Shown: positions 21,070-32,535 of the stretch, in pieces | How positions within the stretch are numbered: position 1 is the first letter of the stretch | Layout: each line of letters opens with the position of its first letter | Assembly (NCBI GenBank): GCA_011037195.1 | Contig: JAAEAF010003350.1 | Location: 1 to 64,000, forward strand | Direction: 5' to 3' | Length of the DNA: 64,000 nt | Origin: Triatoma infestans | Taxonomy: Eukaryota; Arthropoda; Insecta; Hemiptera; Reduviidae | The notes under the pieces: generated by a model | Told to the model about the DNA's origin: nothing | Seen by the model: only the letters and a program-made list of their open reading frames with translations | Database searches by the model: none | Position numbers and translations under genes: made by a program

Positions 21070-22965
21070 TTGAATACAGCGGTCGTAATGAACACCAATA
21101 AAATAACAGCATAATATGATAATACATGAATCGTATAGCCGTGAAGTTCTATTACAGATTTCGGGCGCCTAGCTATCGTCTAAAGACACTTGAACTATTC
21201 AACTATTAATTAACAATAAACTAGAGTAATATTCACACAAAATTAAGTGGGGAACATGCATTGAAAAACTGGGAAGTAACAGGTAAGAGAAAAATCAAAT
21301 ATAAGCTCATGCACAAATATATAATATGCTGAAATCATAAACAATGCAAACAGGATATACAGGTATGACTTAAAAGTAGACATAGATATAAAATATAAAA
21401 CCAGTTAAATTCATAAGCAACTATGTAATTAGCGTGCTTGCATGCTAAGCTTTGACAAAGAGAAGAATGTGTTTCGCTGACGCTAGGGTACGCTTCTTCC
21501 CCCTTGCTAAAACGTCCACTACATTTCACCAGATCTGCCAACTCCTATCAGTTTCACATTATCTTTTTGTAATAATATAAATAATGTGTTTGATGACAAC
21601 ACCTCAGACTGCCTATGAGCTATGGGTTTGTCTATTATTATAGCTTCTGTAACAATAAAAAAAGATATTAATATTATTATATTGTCTAGTCTGTAGATTG
21701 ATCTATCCTGATCACCTGACTTCAGGTGATTTTTATATTAATATTAATTCTGCTAGTAATATTAATAATGTGCCTTTTGTAGTAAATATCTGTTTTATGT
21801 AGGTAATTTTTTTATTATTTTAACCTGTTAAATATTGATTAAGGAATAAATGGAATTTAATAAGGTGAACCTTATTTACTGGCAGAAATCAGAACAAATA
21901 TTATTTACCATTTTCGTCTATATACACTTCTGACAGTTTTAAGTATCAATGAAACCAAAGAAACGATGAAATATTTCTTTCTTCAAAAACAAGATTCCAC
22001 ATTGAATGTACCTGTATCAGCTGTTATACTCTTTAACTGGCTATAAAATCTGTAATTGCTTCTTTCAGTAGCTCTAGAACCTAGTATTACTTTCGTAGCA
22101 AGACATTTCTTTAGAACTATTTATTGCTAAATCATAGCAATATATATAAAAGTTGAATTGTTCTTCAAGATTTAGTATAAAAGGTAAGGGGATAGTAGAA
22201 ACCTTTTTCTAAGGAATTATATCTCGTTTATAGGTAGGTTGGTGATGTGGTCGGTTAGTTTGGATCATAATATGGAAGGGGACGGAAGTTATCTTTATGT
22301 GTATGGAGAAGAAGTCAGAGAGGGTGATCTCTTCTAGCACCGACGGAGAATAGTTTTCTTTACTAGCTGCATGGTGTGGGAGGGTGGGGATTGAGAAAAG
22401 CCAATATCGGGTAAGGGATGGACTCAACCACTAATCATACAGACGGGCCCCGGCCTCAGTAGGGTGTACTTCTTCACTTTTTCATTATACTTCCTTCACT
22501 TTACTATTTCTGTATATTTGGTACGGCCAACCCTCTCCCAGAAACTCACCCCATTCCCTTTCTCTCACACTGTACAGGTCATTTATATTTTCTTATCTTC
22601 AAGATAATTAATGTCATTTGTTACAAATTTAATATAAACCTTATTGTGAAACAGAAGAGGGTTGCTGTTGAAAGTGTATTTGTAAGGGAGTGGGGTAACC
22701 AAGCAAAAATGGGGGAAAGATGGACCGCATAGTTTCCTTGAGTTGTATCTTCATTTTCATCCTTCAAATTTAATCATTCATACTTTTTGAAATATTGCGT
22801 TGATTAAAGACAGTTGCACTGACACGGCTAATCTTGTTTATCTTGCCAATTGATCCTGAACTCAATGATGATTTCAAGGGAAGTTTTAGATATCATAGAC
22901 AACTCTTGTCCATAAATTTTGTAAGTGGCCTTCGGTAATCATTAGTAGTATTGATTTTGAATAAG
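21070..22965. other. Interval without a recognisable gene
   Basis: About 1.9 kb of AT-rich sequence, with one T/G-rich part near 22200-22440. Open frames are short and lack motifs, and no repeat boundary is visible. Confidence 0.4.
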
Positions 22966-23110
22966 TATCCATCATCGCTCGGCCTGTTGCCGGTGCGATG
23001 CGGACCACGTCAACAGCTGCTATGGAGACATGGACACATTGCTGGGAATTCCATTCTTATTTGTGGATGTAAACAATGTGGCAATGAAAGCCTATTATAG
23101 AATTAAACAG
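22966..23110 (+). CDS. Possible host exon ending at a consensus splice donor
   Basis: A frame open from 22966 to 23110 encodes a segment with a cysteine cluster (CCRCD) followed by a hydrophobic LLGIPFLFVDV stretch. It ends exactly at CAG|GTAAGT (donor at 23111), a consensus donor. An in-frame stop lies just upstream, so the exon would start at the AG at 22964-22965 or at the ATG at 23030. GC content rises here relative to the flanks. I do not recognise the protein and found no partner exon. Chance occurrence remains quite possible. Confidence 0.22.
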
Positions 23111-23221
23111 GTAAGTTTTTGGCAGAGAAAGCGATATAGACACTTACCATTCGTAGCGATGCTTTTAAAGGTCCCTTTTTTTTTTTTATTATTATTTAAA
23201 TTTAAAGCTCGTCAATATCTA

Positions 23222-23400
23222 TGGTCATTGGCGCCCGGAGCTTTCTCAGTGCCAAACTGAGGCACTGCGGCCTCCGACCTGGTTCTTTAGTTACAGATAA
23301 CACAGTCCATCAGCGGACAGTTAGCTGTAGAGGCTCTTAGGAAGAAAAAAATCTAAGGGTAGCACTGCTGGACTCAAACCCCTAGCTATTGAAAGATCTC
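23222..23400 (-). repeat. tRNA-derived SINE-A copy (degraded)
   Basis: This parallels the SINE-A copies at 31795, 32350 and 56251: GGAGCTTTCTC near its 3' end, ACAGATAACACAGTCCATC, AGAGGCTCTTAGGAAG, then the remains of the B-box region near 23370. The tRNA head is incomplete. Confidence 0.7.
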
Positions 23401-23534
23401 TATTATAGATTTTCTTTCTGATAGCATGTTGAAGGCTTTTGTTTGCGATCATTTTTGTAGTATAAGATTCTAGGGAAGATTGGTTAAGATTGGGTCAGTC
23501 TGGTGTGATAACTGATAATTACCTTCGGTAATTG

Positions 23535-24095
23535 CCTTCGGTTACAAAAGAAGGCAATTAGAGTTATTTTGGGTTTAGACTCGAAAGTATCTTGTCGTTC
23601 TTGGTTTAAGAAATTGAATATAATGACACTACCAGCCATATTTATTTTCCAATGCCTCGTTTACGTAAAGGGCAATGAAGGCCAATTTATAAGTTTTTCG
23701 CAAGTTCATGACCATTTCACCAGAAGGCGCAATGATCTTGTTCAGAGTAGAAACAGGTTGACAAAAGTTCGTACCAGCTTCCATAGTTTGTCCATCTCGC
23801 TATATAATTATTTACCAGCGAATATAAAAGATAAGAATTTGAACTGTTTCAAAGCTAGTGTTAAAAAACTGTTATTAGCTCACCCACTGTATGAGATACA
23901 TGAATATTTTAAAATTAAGTTTTTATCTTGACAATTTTGTGAATTTAAATTATATTTAAGATTAAAGATACAGGAATATTTTGAAATTAAGTTTTGCCTT
24001 GACATGTGATTTTAAATTATATTCTACTTGACCTTGCCAATAAGGATGTATTGATCTTTTTTTCTGGCAAATAAATAAATAAATAAATATTACGT
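23535..24095 (+). pseudogene. CR1-like LINE 3' end with (AAAT)n tail
   Basis: A 120-codon frame (23569-23931) plus a few upstream codons (LQKKAIRVILGL) encodes the conserved C-terminus of CR1-like LINE RT proteins: SCRSWFKKLNIMTLPAIFIF, the RRRNDLV...RTSFH region and YNYLPANIKD. The stop is at 23929-23931. The 3'UTR ends GACCTTGCCAATAAGGATG and AAATAAATAAATAAATA, a simple-repeat tail. Palm and finger domains are missing, so it is strongly 5'-truncated. Confidence 0.75.
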
Positions 24096-24099
24096 GGAC

Positions 24100-24445
24100 A
24101 GTTCCAGAATGGATGACAAGTCTGGATCTGCGGTCTATTTTGAGACAGGAGATCACTTGGCAATATATCTTAATGAGAATGGACCAATATTTTCCTGGGT
24201 GTGGTTTTAACAATGCCTATATGGAATTTGTAAGAAATGGTAACAATAATTTACAGTCGGACAATCAAGCTGCGTTGAAGACGCCAAGTTCATGTATCGA
24301 GGATCCTACTGAATGTTCTAAAAGATTGGAAGAATTTTCTTCACGGAAGGATGTACTTCTAGTCTGGGTATCAGGTCATTGTGATATTTTTGGGAATAAA
24401 TAGGATGGATTAGTTTTGCCAAATTAGGCGCCTTTCATTGGTCTC
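24100..24445 (+). pseudogene. RNase H domain remnant of a LINE
   Basis: The frame carries LQSDNQAALK (active-site Asp of LINE RNase H) and RKDVLLVWVSGHCDIFGNK, the WVPGHxGxxGNE signature in altered form. The text is closely parallel to 47815-48000, which keeps more of the domain. Stops follow directly. Confidence 0.7.
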
Positions 24446-25474
24446 GAGCCCTGCTGTTAGTATATCTTTAGACACATGTCTGTCATGCTTCCAGTTATGA
24501 TAGTTACACAGCATTCATTCCCATGGATGAGCTCAATAAGTTTTCTACAGTTTTAGTCTGGAATCTTCATGATTCGGCATGTCTTTAAAAAAATCAAACT
24601 AGTTCCATAAAAAGTAAGGATTATTAAATAGCATAGGAATAGTTTTCTTTTTATACTTGGGGAAGGCATTCCAAGAAATCTTACAAGAGAGGCAATCGAA
24701 ATGGCATTTAAAAATATTTAATTATTGTAATATAAACAATTAATTTACTTATTTAAAATTAATTATTTAAAAAAATATATATTTTTTATAAGATACACAT
24801 TATTTAATCACATTATGGTATTTATGTCCATCACATAATTGATCAACACATAATTGATGCATAGCCTTGTTATCTCATATTATTAACAAGAGTATGTTTC
24901 CCTATTTATTTAATAAACAGTAAAGATTAATAAAGATTGAACCTTCCACTAAAATAGCCCAAAGTTATGTGTTTGAAAAAACTTTTAAGATGAATTTGTA
25001 ATCGCAAATCTGTAATAAATCATAATTTCTCCATAATCTTAATACAGCCGCAGTTATAAAACTTCAAACCGTACTTTAGTTTTAAGTAAGAATATTTTAA
25101 TGTTAGTAGTAATCGAGATATATATTATTAAAAGTGAAATTTAAGTGCACGTTGTACTTTGTGAAAATGAAAAATGAGAAGTGATTACATGAGAGTGGAT
25201 GCTAGCACTTTAGGCCAGGAAAAGTGTGGGGAAAAACCTATTTAATCAAGTGAAAAGTTTCTGTTAAATTACCTTTCATAACCTAAATATTGCTAGGAGC
25301 TTTATTATGGTGATAAATAAACTGTTTTACAAAATGTAAAATTATGTAAAATGAAAAATTATTTTGTTGTTGCTATTAAGCCAAAAAAACAAATTAAATT
25401 TTAGAAACAGTAGTTGTACTTGAACATTTCGAATTTATACGTCAATTTGCGTTTTCCCACAGGTGTCACATCTT
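24446..25474. other. AT-rich interval without a recognisable gene
   Basis: No motif-bearing frame, SINE box or terminal repeat is visible. Confidence 0.4.
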
Positions 25475-25475
25475 T

Positions 25476-26530
25476 TTACTTTCTCTTACTCCTAGTAAGA
25501 GGAAGTATTGTAATCGTGTCCAATTTTCGATATCGAGTTTTCACCGGAAATATCCGTTTTGAGGTCCCCTGAGTCCAAAAAGTGGTTTTTAGCAAATGGT
25601 CTGTGTGTGTGTGTGTTGTGTGTGTGTGTGTGTGTGGTGTGTGTGTGTGTGTGGTGTGTGTGTGTGTATGTATGTGAACAGCATAGCTCAAAAACGAAAA
25701 AACCGTAGAAAACTGAAACTTAATATTCCGTTTTAGGTATCACCATGCGATCTGACTGTGCGTTATCTGTCAAAATTCCTCAACCGGAAGTACCACTTTA
25801 CTAGTTGACTTTTTTACTTTTTTGCATTTTCCTCAAAAATGGCTCCAAGGATTTTCTTTAAACTTGACACACCAACTACACATACAAGGAGCTACAACTT
25901 TTATTTGAAACATTTCTCTGGGAAAATTGATTTAAGGGCCCTTCTGGGGGAGGGGTGGGGTTAGGTTACCCTTTAAAGTGCTATTTCGGGTTATTACACA
26001 ATTCGGTCATTTAAATAATGTTAATTAGAATTAAATATGTTGTTGAAATTCCGAGTTTGAGAAAAATCGGAAAACCGGAAGTGCTTTTGTTTTAACACTT
26101 TACTAAATATGATTTTTTTCACTTTTTCGCGATTTTCTCCAAAATGGCCCGGACGATTTTCTTGAAACTACACATATAAACTAAACATTCAAAGATCTAC
26201 AACTTTTATATTAAACATTTCTCTGGGAAAATTCATTTAAGGGCACTTTTAGGAGAGGGGTAGGGTTGCAGCTTCCTCTAAATTGGTATGATACTCGATT
26301 ATACAACTCTATCATCCAAATGAAATTAATTAGAAATAAATAGTTGGCCAAAATTCCGGGTGTGAAGAAAATCAGTAAACCGGAAGTGCGCTTTTACTGA
26401 ATAGTTTTTTCAGTTTTCGACAAATTTCATTAAATTTGGTACACAAACTATAAAATTTGTCAATTATAATTTTGATAACTGGAGTAGGAGAAAGTTGTGT
26501 GAGTGTTTCACACCAGATTTTTTTTAACAT
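25476..26530 (+). repeat. R1kb interspersed repeat, complete copy 2
   Basis: The 5' subterminal repeat is at 25478-25492, with a perfect 7-bp hairpin (25483-25489 with 25495-25501, loop TCCTA). The expanded GT microsatellite is at 25603-25670. Module starts (CCGGAAG) fall at 25784, 26075 and 26380, a spacing of 291 and 305 bp. The 3' subterminal repeat is at 26481-26495 with one mismatch, and the terminal hairpin is at 26497-26513. Confidence 0.87.
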
Positions 26531-26831
26531 AAACTCCATTAAAATCTCTGTTTCTGTCATCATAATATAAAATTATGAAGGGAATAAACAGTATTCTGTT
26601 GAAGAGAAATTCACAACAATAAATGCTAGAGGATCCCATGTTGCTGACGTCTCGCCAATCGCCGCCAACGAGTCACGCCACCATCCCCTCTGTCATGCTC
26701 AGCTGGAGGTTAGGGTGACTGAGCGACAAGTTACAATTACTAGGATTTCCATCTATAGCACTGTATCCAGCCCTATTCAAGGCCTAGAAAAAATCGTATT
26801 TATGCTCGGTAATTTCAGGGCTTCAGTCACT

Positions 26832-26845
26832 CTAAAGCCGATTAT
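26832..26845 (+). repeat. 14-bp target-site duplication, left
   Basis: CTAAAGCCGATTAT occurs here and at 27931-27944, directly flanking the LINE at 26846-27930. Confidence 0.9.
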
Positions 26846-27930
26846 TTTTATTTATTTATTTATTTATTTGTTTGTTTTACATCTATACAATACACACTGG
26901 TACATGATAGATGGAGAGTGGTTTGACATACAAACTATTAACATGCAGTAATTAGCAGAAAAACAAATGGAAGAAAAAAACAAAATACAAAATGAATGAA
27001 CAAAATGAACAGTAAAATAGAAATTAATAAAATAAACAACCTTAATTTGACAATATCAATAAAGATAATAGCCAAATAAAACAAATATAAATTAAAAGGT
27101 ATCCATTAAAAGTCTAAAAGAAACTTTCTCATTTTTAAACTGTTAATTATAAATTTATACACATCAAATAAATGATTCTTATTCTTTTTTAGAGAAAATA
27201 CTTGTTGCAGTTAATGGGTAATATTTACATAAATATCTCTCTCTACACAAAGAAAATGCAGGACAGTCAATAAACATGTGAGCCAAGGTTTCCTGTCTAT
27301 AGTTACAGAGAGCACAAGTTGACTCCAAATTTACCTCATACTTAATACCCTTGCTGTACACAATTAACCTTTTTTCGGATGACATTCGTACTTGACTCAC
27401 AACCCTAATTACATCTAGTGGTACACTATATGATAAATAGCCCTGACTTCCATGCTTGTTTACGAGCATAGAGTACATAGTACTATAGGAAGACTTGGCA
27501 ATCCTCTCCAAGTCCAGACGAATCAACTTATCCCTTAAACAATTCAGAATGGCAGCTTTTTCTTTTTCAATCAATCCAGCATCTTGCTCTATCCACAGCC
27601 AGCTAAATCCGAGGTCAGCAAAGTACTCCTTCATTTGCGAAACCCAGTTGAATTTGGTATTATTACCGACTAAATCGTCCATTGTTAACATCCTGTTGTA
27701 ACAAATTTAGGAATGCGATTATTGGGCATATTCAGAATCTTTATTAGAAAGTTTAAAGCTCTACTAAAAACAAGATATCTCAACTGGATGCTGCCCGTCT
27801 CCAGTCGCACCATATAGCTAGCTGTGCAATTTGGCCAGTAGTACAAGGATTTAAGAAATTTGGTCTGTAAGACCTCTAGCTGATCTATGTACCTTAACGC
27901 CCAAACCTCACTGCCATACAGCAGTACCGA
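26846..27930 (-). mobile_element. 5'-truncated LINE insertion with (AAAT)n tail
   Basis: A 1085-bp insertion with perfect 14-bp target duplications. On its own strand it ends in an A-rich 3'UTR and an (AAAT)n tail (TTTATTTATT on plus, 26846-26870). It holds only the end of the RT protein. Confidence 0.88.
27179..27930 (-). pseudogene. LINE ORF2 C-terminus
   Basis: From 27930 downward a frame reads LLYGSEVWALRYIDQLEVLQ...YMVRLETGSIQL...NMPNNRIPKF. This is the post-thumb region seen in the LINE at 57.2-58.5 kb (YVRIETART...MPEDRIPRL). A stop near 27690 ends it. A 170-codon frame then follows (27179-27691) with the cysteine motif CALCNYRQETLAHMFIDCPAF. It is non-functional because it has no RT palm or endonuclease. 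Confidence 0.82.
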
Positions 27931-27999
27931 CTAAAGCCGATTATCAACAGTGCCAATAAAAATTCTAGACAAAGTCTAAACAAGTGATAAACCAACTTC

Positions 28000-29000
28000 A
28001 CTTAACTAAAATCCTTTTATTATCAAAAACGATATAGGCGTCTGCGCTATTATGAAAGCTGGAGCCTGCACTGAGCATCTGGGGTTCTACCAACTGCAAG
28101 GCTACCAAACTTTTTCCCTCAAGCGGGCGTGTCAGACTGCCTCCGGCATCCTGCTAGCTACAAAATTGGGACTCATTATTGAAATGACCATCCGACACGA
28201 ACGAAATGGGATAAAGGTGATAAATTGGAAGCTCTAGAGACAATAATCTGGAAAGGACGAAAACATATTAAGATATTAATCATATATAATCCGCCAAATA
28301 ACAGGCCTGATCTGGGCTGGCTTGATATGTCCTAAAGTGCAAGTTCCCTAGCTTTGGGAGAATTCAAAGCTCCCTCCACTCGCTGGGGATACAAGCGCAC
28401 AGACCAAAGGGGGAAAAATAATTGAGGATTTCATTGATTCTTGTCCCGTTGTGAGAAGAGAAAATGAAAACAAGGCTCCCACCTTTTTGTCTTATAGTGG
28501 CCCTACTTCCCACCCAGATCTCCTATTGGCACACCCCTGCTTGGAGAGCAAGGTCCGACACTGGTTTGAGCTGTCACCAGCTGGTGCTGGACATAAGCTT
28601 CTTATGGCTGAAATAAAGAATGAGTTACCAAGGTGTAAGGAAGATCGGTTTCCAAGGTAGTACCTTAAAAAAGCGGATTGGGCCAAATATAAATAAGAGT
28701 GTGACCAATAATGAAATCACCCCGTCTTTAATTGGGTGTAAGGTTGATAATGCTTGCAAAAAAATATTAGCCTATAAATTATAGAGTACGCAAAAAAATG
28801 TCTCCTGCAGGGACAAGTGAAAAAGTCCCTCCAAGTGAAAATTTAGTCCTTTCTGGAATAGTAAACTTCAAAAGTTGAAGGCCGATAAGGAACTTGCTAG
28901 ATCTAAAGCAGAAAGGACTGGCAGCATGCCAGCATTCAAAAAGGAAAGCTTATAGGTACTTTTTTAAGTAATATGGATTTTAGGAAAGACGGAGTCAAGG
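28000..29000 (+). pseudogene. LINE endonuclease-domain remnant
   Basis: The plus strand carries the apurinic-like endonuclease of a Jockey-type LINE in pieces: KILIIYNPPNNRPDL, then LGEFKAPSTRWGYKRTDQ (the G-D-F-N-A motif with the Asp and Asn changed to Glu and Lys), KIIEDFIDSC, PTFLSYSGPTSHPDLLLAHP (the T-x-D region) and GAGHKLLMAE (normally SDH, changed). An in-frame stop lies near 28334. The active-site changes show it is dead. The same element seems to continue at 30120. Confidence 0.7.
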
Positions 29001-29359
29001 CCCACACACACATATATATCCAGATAAAATGGTCAATCAATCAAAAAGAATGTACTACTAAACCGAAGTACCAGGAAACGGGGACACTGGCATAAATAGT
29101 GATACACCGTTTCCCTGACTCTGACGTCGCAATTCTGACAAATGTTGACTAGACGTCCTCCCTATATTAAACAAGTGACTAGACACCCAAGTATGTCCAG
29201 TCACTATCCCCACCCCCCCACCAAGATCCTCAGACCTGTCCTACTGAGGGACAGGAGATACTCCGAAATTCCCTGCTTATTTACTTTTATAAATCTTTTA
29301 GCTTGGAGGCACCCTGCGTGTCCCCCCAGCATTTCTCCAAGACTCTCATCTCCCAAAGT

Positions 29360-30105
29360 CTAATCTGTTTGTCACGAAACTTCTTTGTGATGGCAAGGGC
29401 TGGTTGGGTAACACAAAATGGTAATGATTATCCCTCCCTAGCCAACTGATCCGCCCTCTCATTGCCCTCTATTCCCGCACGTCCTGGTATCCAATAGAGA
29501 CGCACCTTACCCCTCCGAGCCAAAGCATTAAGCCTTCTCCTACATTCTCCCTCTAGTTTCGAACTCCTCCATGGCTTACTCAAAGCCTTCAGTGCGGCCT
29601 GACTATCAGAGAAAATCCGCACCTCTTTGATCTCTCCCAGTCACTCCCCCACAAGGCGGCAGCATTCATTGATGCCCACCATCTCGGACTCGAAGACAGT
29701 GGCCAAACCACCCAAGGCCACCGAACTCCCTCTATCCAACACCTGCAACATGCTCCCGCTCCTGACAGGCCAGTCCCCTCCTGCCTAGAGCCACCTGAAT
29801 AACAGCGAATAATGCCGTTCCCCAGCTCCGTTGGCCTCGTGAGGTTCTGATCGCCTATGCTGCCAATACTGATCTCATAATCCCTCTCAAAACCCCATTT
29901 TTTGATCGTCTCATCGAGTTTAGATAGCAGAAATCGGTTCACTTGCCAAATCTCATCCCTGATCCTAGTGTGATCCCCCCGAAAGGTTCTCACCCATTCT
30001 CCCTTATACCTCATTCTGAGGTACCCCTTCATCGCCTCACCCACCACCACCACATACTGAAGAGGGGTTAGCCCCAGCAACATCTCCACGACGGATAAAA
30101 TACCA
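29360..30105 (-). pseudogene. RNase H region of an R1/Jockey-type LINE
   Basis: The upper frame (29589-30089) encodes MEMLLGLTPLQYVVVVGEAM, the post-RT segment typical of R1/Jockey-like LINEs, then the entry to RNase H (IIRCYSGGSRQEGTGLSGAG). A frameshift near 29620 leads to the lower frame (29428-29622) with RIFSDSQAALKALSK and VRLYWIPGRAGIEGNERAD, so the RNase H catalytic Asp and GNE motif are recognisable. The PGH histidine is replaced by Arg. It lies between two plus-strand pieces of another LINE, which suggests it inserted into that element. Confidence 0.75.
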
Positions 30106-30119
30106 GATGTTAGTTATCC

Positions 30120-30420
30120 AGCATTGTGGATCCATCCACATATTCAAAAAATAAAAAACTAGACATTGAACTGCCACCTACTGTACTGGAACAACAAGGA
30201 GAACACCTTTTCAATGCACCTTTTACTTCTCTGGAGCTCAACCTTGCCCTGGAGTCTAATTCCAAGGGGAAGAGTGCAAGACTGGATGGCATCCTACTTG
30301 AATTTCTCGCCAAACTTGGAGAAAAAGCGAGAAAAAAGTGGTGCTGCTAAGTTTTATAAACTTAATGTGGTCCAAGGGCACCATCTGACCTATGGAAGAA
30401 GGCTGAGAACATAATATCTA
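30120..30420 (+). pseudogene. LINE linker/RT-entry remnant (probable continuation of 28000-29000)
   Basis: A 74-codon frame shows the segment between endonuclease and RT: APFTSLELNLALESNSKGKS, then RLDGILLEFLAKLGEKAR, matching the KGKAPGxDGIPxEFLK pattern with Pro-Gly lost. Stops follow. Confidence 0.55.
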
Positions 30421-31340
30421 TACTTACAAAGAGTTTTGAGCTCTCTACGATTTTTTGGGTCTTAAGATATTTTGTTCATGCAGCACAAAAACACACACAC
30501 ACACACACACACGTGTATATATATAACAAATTAATTACTAAAACTTTTTTCTTCGTACCATTGAAAGAGATCTGGAAAACATAAATCTCCGTGAATAGCC
30601 AATTTCCAAAATTTGACATGATCCCAATAATTGTTACTAAGAGTAAGCGGAAGTAGAAACAACAATTTTTGTTTGTTTGTAGTTTTATGTAGTTTAGGAA
30701 CAGTAACATGGAAGACGAATAAATATATATTATATATATATATATGAAATGGAAGTACTTGCAGATGACGCACGATGTCACTAGCATGGTTGAGTTTTTA
30801 ATTTTTTTCTTCATTTTTAGTTATTAATTTATTTTTCTTTCAAAACTACCGTCCCTAAATGTTTAGAATACTGGTTCAAATTAATCGAAGCATGTAAGCG
30901 TAAGAGTTTTGTTAATTCCATATATTATTATTACACATATTGCGGCAAGGGTTCTCCACAACAAGTGAAATGTTTTTGCCATGGTGGATAATGTCAGAAT
31001 CATATTTCCAACTGAATCGTTTATCTCACTCACATTCTCTCTTTGTTTTTACCATCTACTACTACTACCGCCATATTACACAATTCCTTACACAATTCAT
31101 AAATTCCGTTAGTTTATTATTATTATTATTATTTTAGTTTATTCGTTGTTATTCATATTTTAATTATTATTTTTAAGAATTTAAATTCAACACTTGATTT
31201 TGAAAAAAATATTATATTTTAAGTGACATAATACAGTAAAAAAAATTATAAAATATTCAGTGGACTGTAAAATAATATGAGAAAATGGAAAATTTAAAAA
31301 AAATTATATGGGGAAAAAATTGTTATATAAATTAAATTTG
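30421..31340. other. Interval with (CA)n and (TA)n microsatellites and no gene
   Basis: A CA repeat occupies 30487-30512, and TA repeats lie near 30515 and 30725-30745. Open frames here are produced by these repeats or are A/T-rich without motifs. Confidence 0.45.
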
Positions 31341-31794
31341 AAAAATGGGTAGCAAACAGTATTTGTCGCCACTTTTGTAGCCACTGCACAATAAGCAACT
31401 GGGGACCAAGACAAAAAAAAAGGAACAATTTAATAAAGCCAAAGGAATGCGCTTACCTTGAAACGTAGAATCCCTGGTTGCTAGTGTTGGAAGACCCATG
31501 TGACCTTAGCCCATATCGGGAAAAAGCGGAGAGAAAAAAAAAAGGAATAAGGAAATTATGCTTATGTGCCTCCAATTCTTGTGTCTTCACCAATACACTG
31601 CCACTTGGCTGATTGTCGTGGATAATCATTAAAAGAGCTTCCAGAAGCTGCGCGGCTGGAAATTCAACCGGAAATAACAACCATGTGATTTCACAATTTT
31701 GACCAATGCAAGCCAGAAGTATCGTGGCAACTCAGTCAGCAAGATTGTAGATTATTGTAGGGGATTATTGCACTGCGACATGAAAGATCTACTG

Positions 31795-31985
31795 TGCCCC
31801 CCCGGAGCTTTCTCCAATGCACAGCCGGCCTCTAAGCAGTGTACTCTAGTTACAGACAACACTGTCATCACCGGATAGTGAGTTGTAGAGGCTCCTAGGA
31901 AGAGAAAATCTAAGGGCAGCAAGCTGGATTCGAACGCGGGACCTCCAGGTTGCTAGTCCAACGCGCTGCCACTGAGATAATCCCT
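31795..31985 (-). repeat. tRNA-derived SINE-A copy
   Basis: On minus this has a B box (GTTCGAATCC, near 31932-31942) and the end of the tRNA head, the conserved body (AGATTTTCTCTTCCTAGGAG, GACAGTGTTGTCTGTAAC-like text) and the terminal GGAGAAAGCTCCGGGG. Confidence 0.8.
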
Positions 31986-32349
31986 TCCTTCTCCCTTGGC
32001 TTTCGCTAATTAACTAGGGGCAGAGACCCTAGTTTGTGTACTGTGCTTGTCCTTGTCTGTAAAGTGTAGAGTGTATTTAGTTTAAGTATACTGTGAACTG
32101 TTCTGATGAAGTGCATAGAGTACTGAGCTGTGGTAACCCGTCGAATCGCTACTCCCCGACAAGGGGGTAACTGCATGCAATAGTTACCCCCTGCGGGCTT
32201 AAAAATAGGTAGCAAATAGTACATATTTGTCCCTTTCGTGACCATTGCATAATAAGCAACTGGACCAAGACAAAAAGGGTACAATTTAATAAATTTATTA
32301 TCACTATCTATAAAAGACAAAGGAATGGAATATTCTCTACTCTAATCTA

Positions 32350-32535
32350 CTGTGCCCCCCGTAGCTTTCTCCAATGCACAGCCGGCCTCCAGGCAGTGTA
32401 CTCTAGCTACAGACAACACTGTCCATCACCGGACAGTGAGTTGTAGAGGTTCCTAGGAAGAAAAAATCTAAGGGCAGCAAGCTGGATTCGAACGCGGGTC
32501 CTCCACGTTGCTAGTCCAACGCGCTGCCACTGAGT
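32350..32535 (-). repeat. tRNA-derived SINE-A copy
   Basis: Nearly the same as 31795-31985, about 555 bp away and in the same orientation within the duplicated block. The B box is near 32488-32498. Confidence 0.8.

Noticed and set aside
25603..25691. Small protein rich in His/Thr or Cys/Val
   Set aside because: The frame is made by the GT/CA microsatellite inside the R1kb repeat and differs in other copies.
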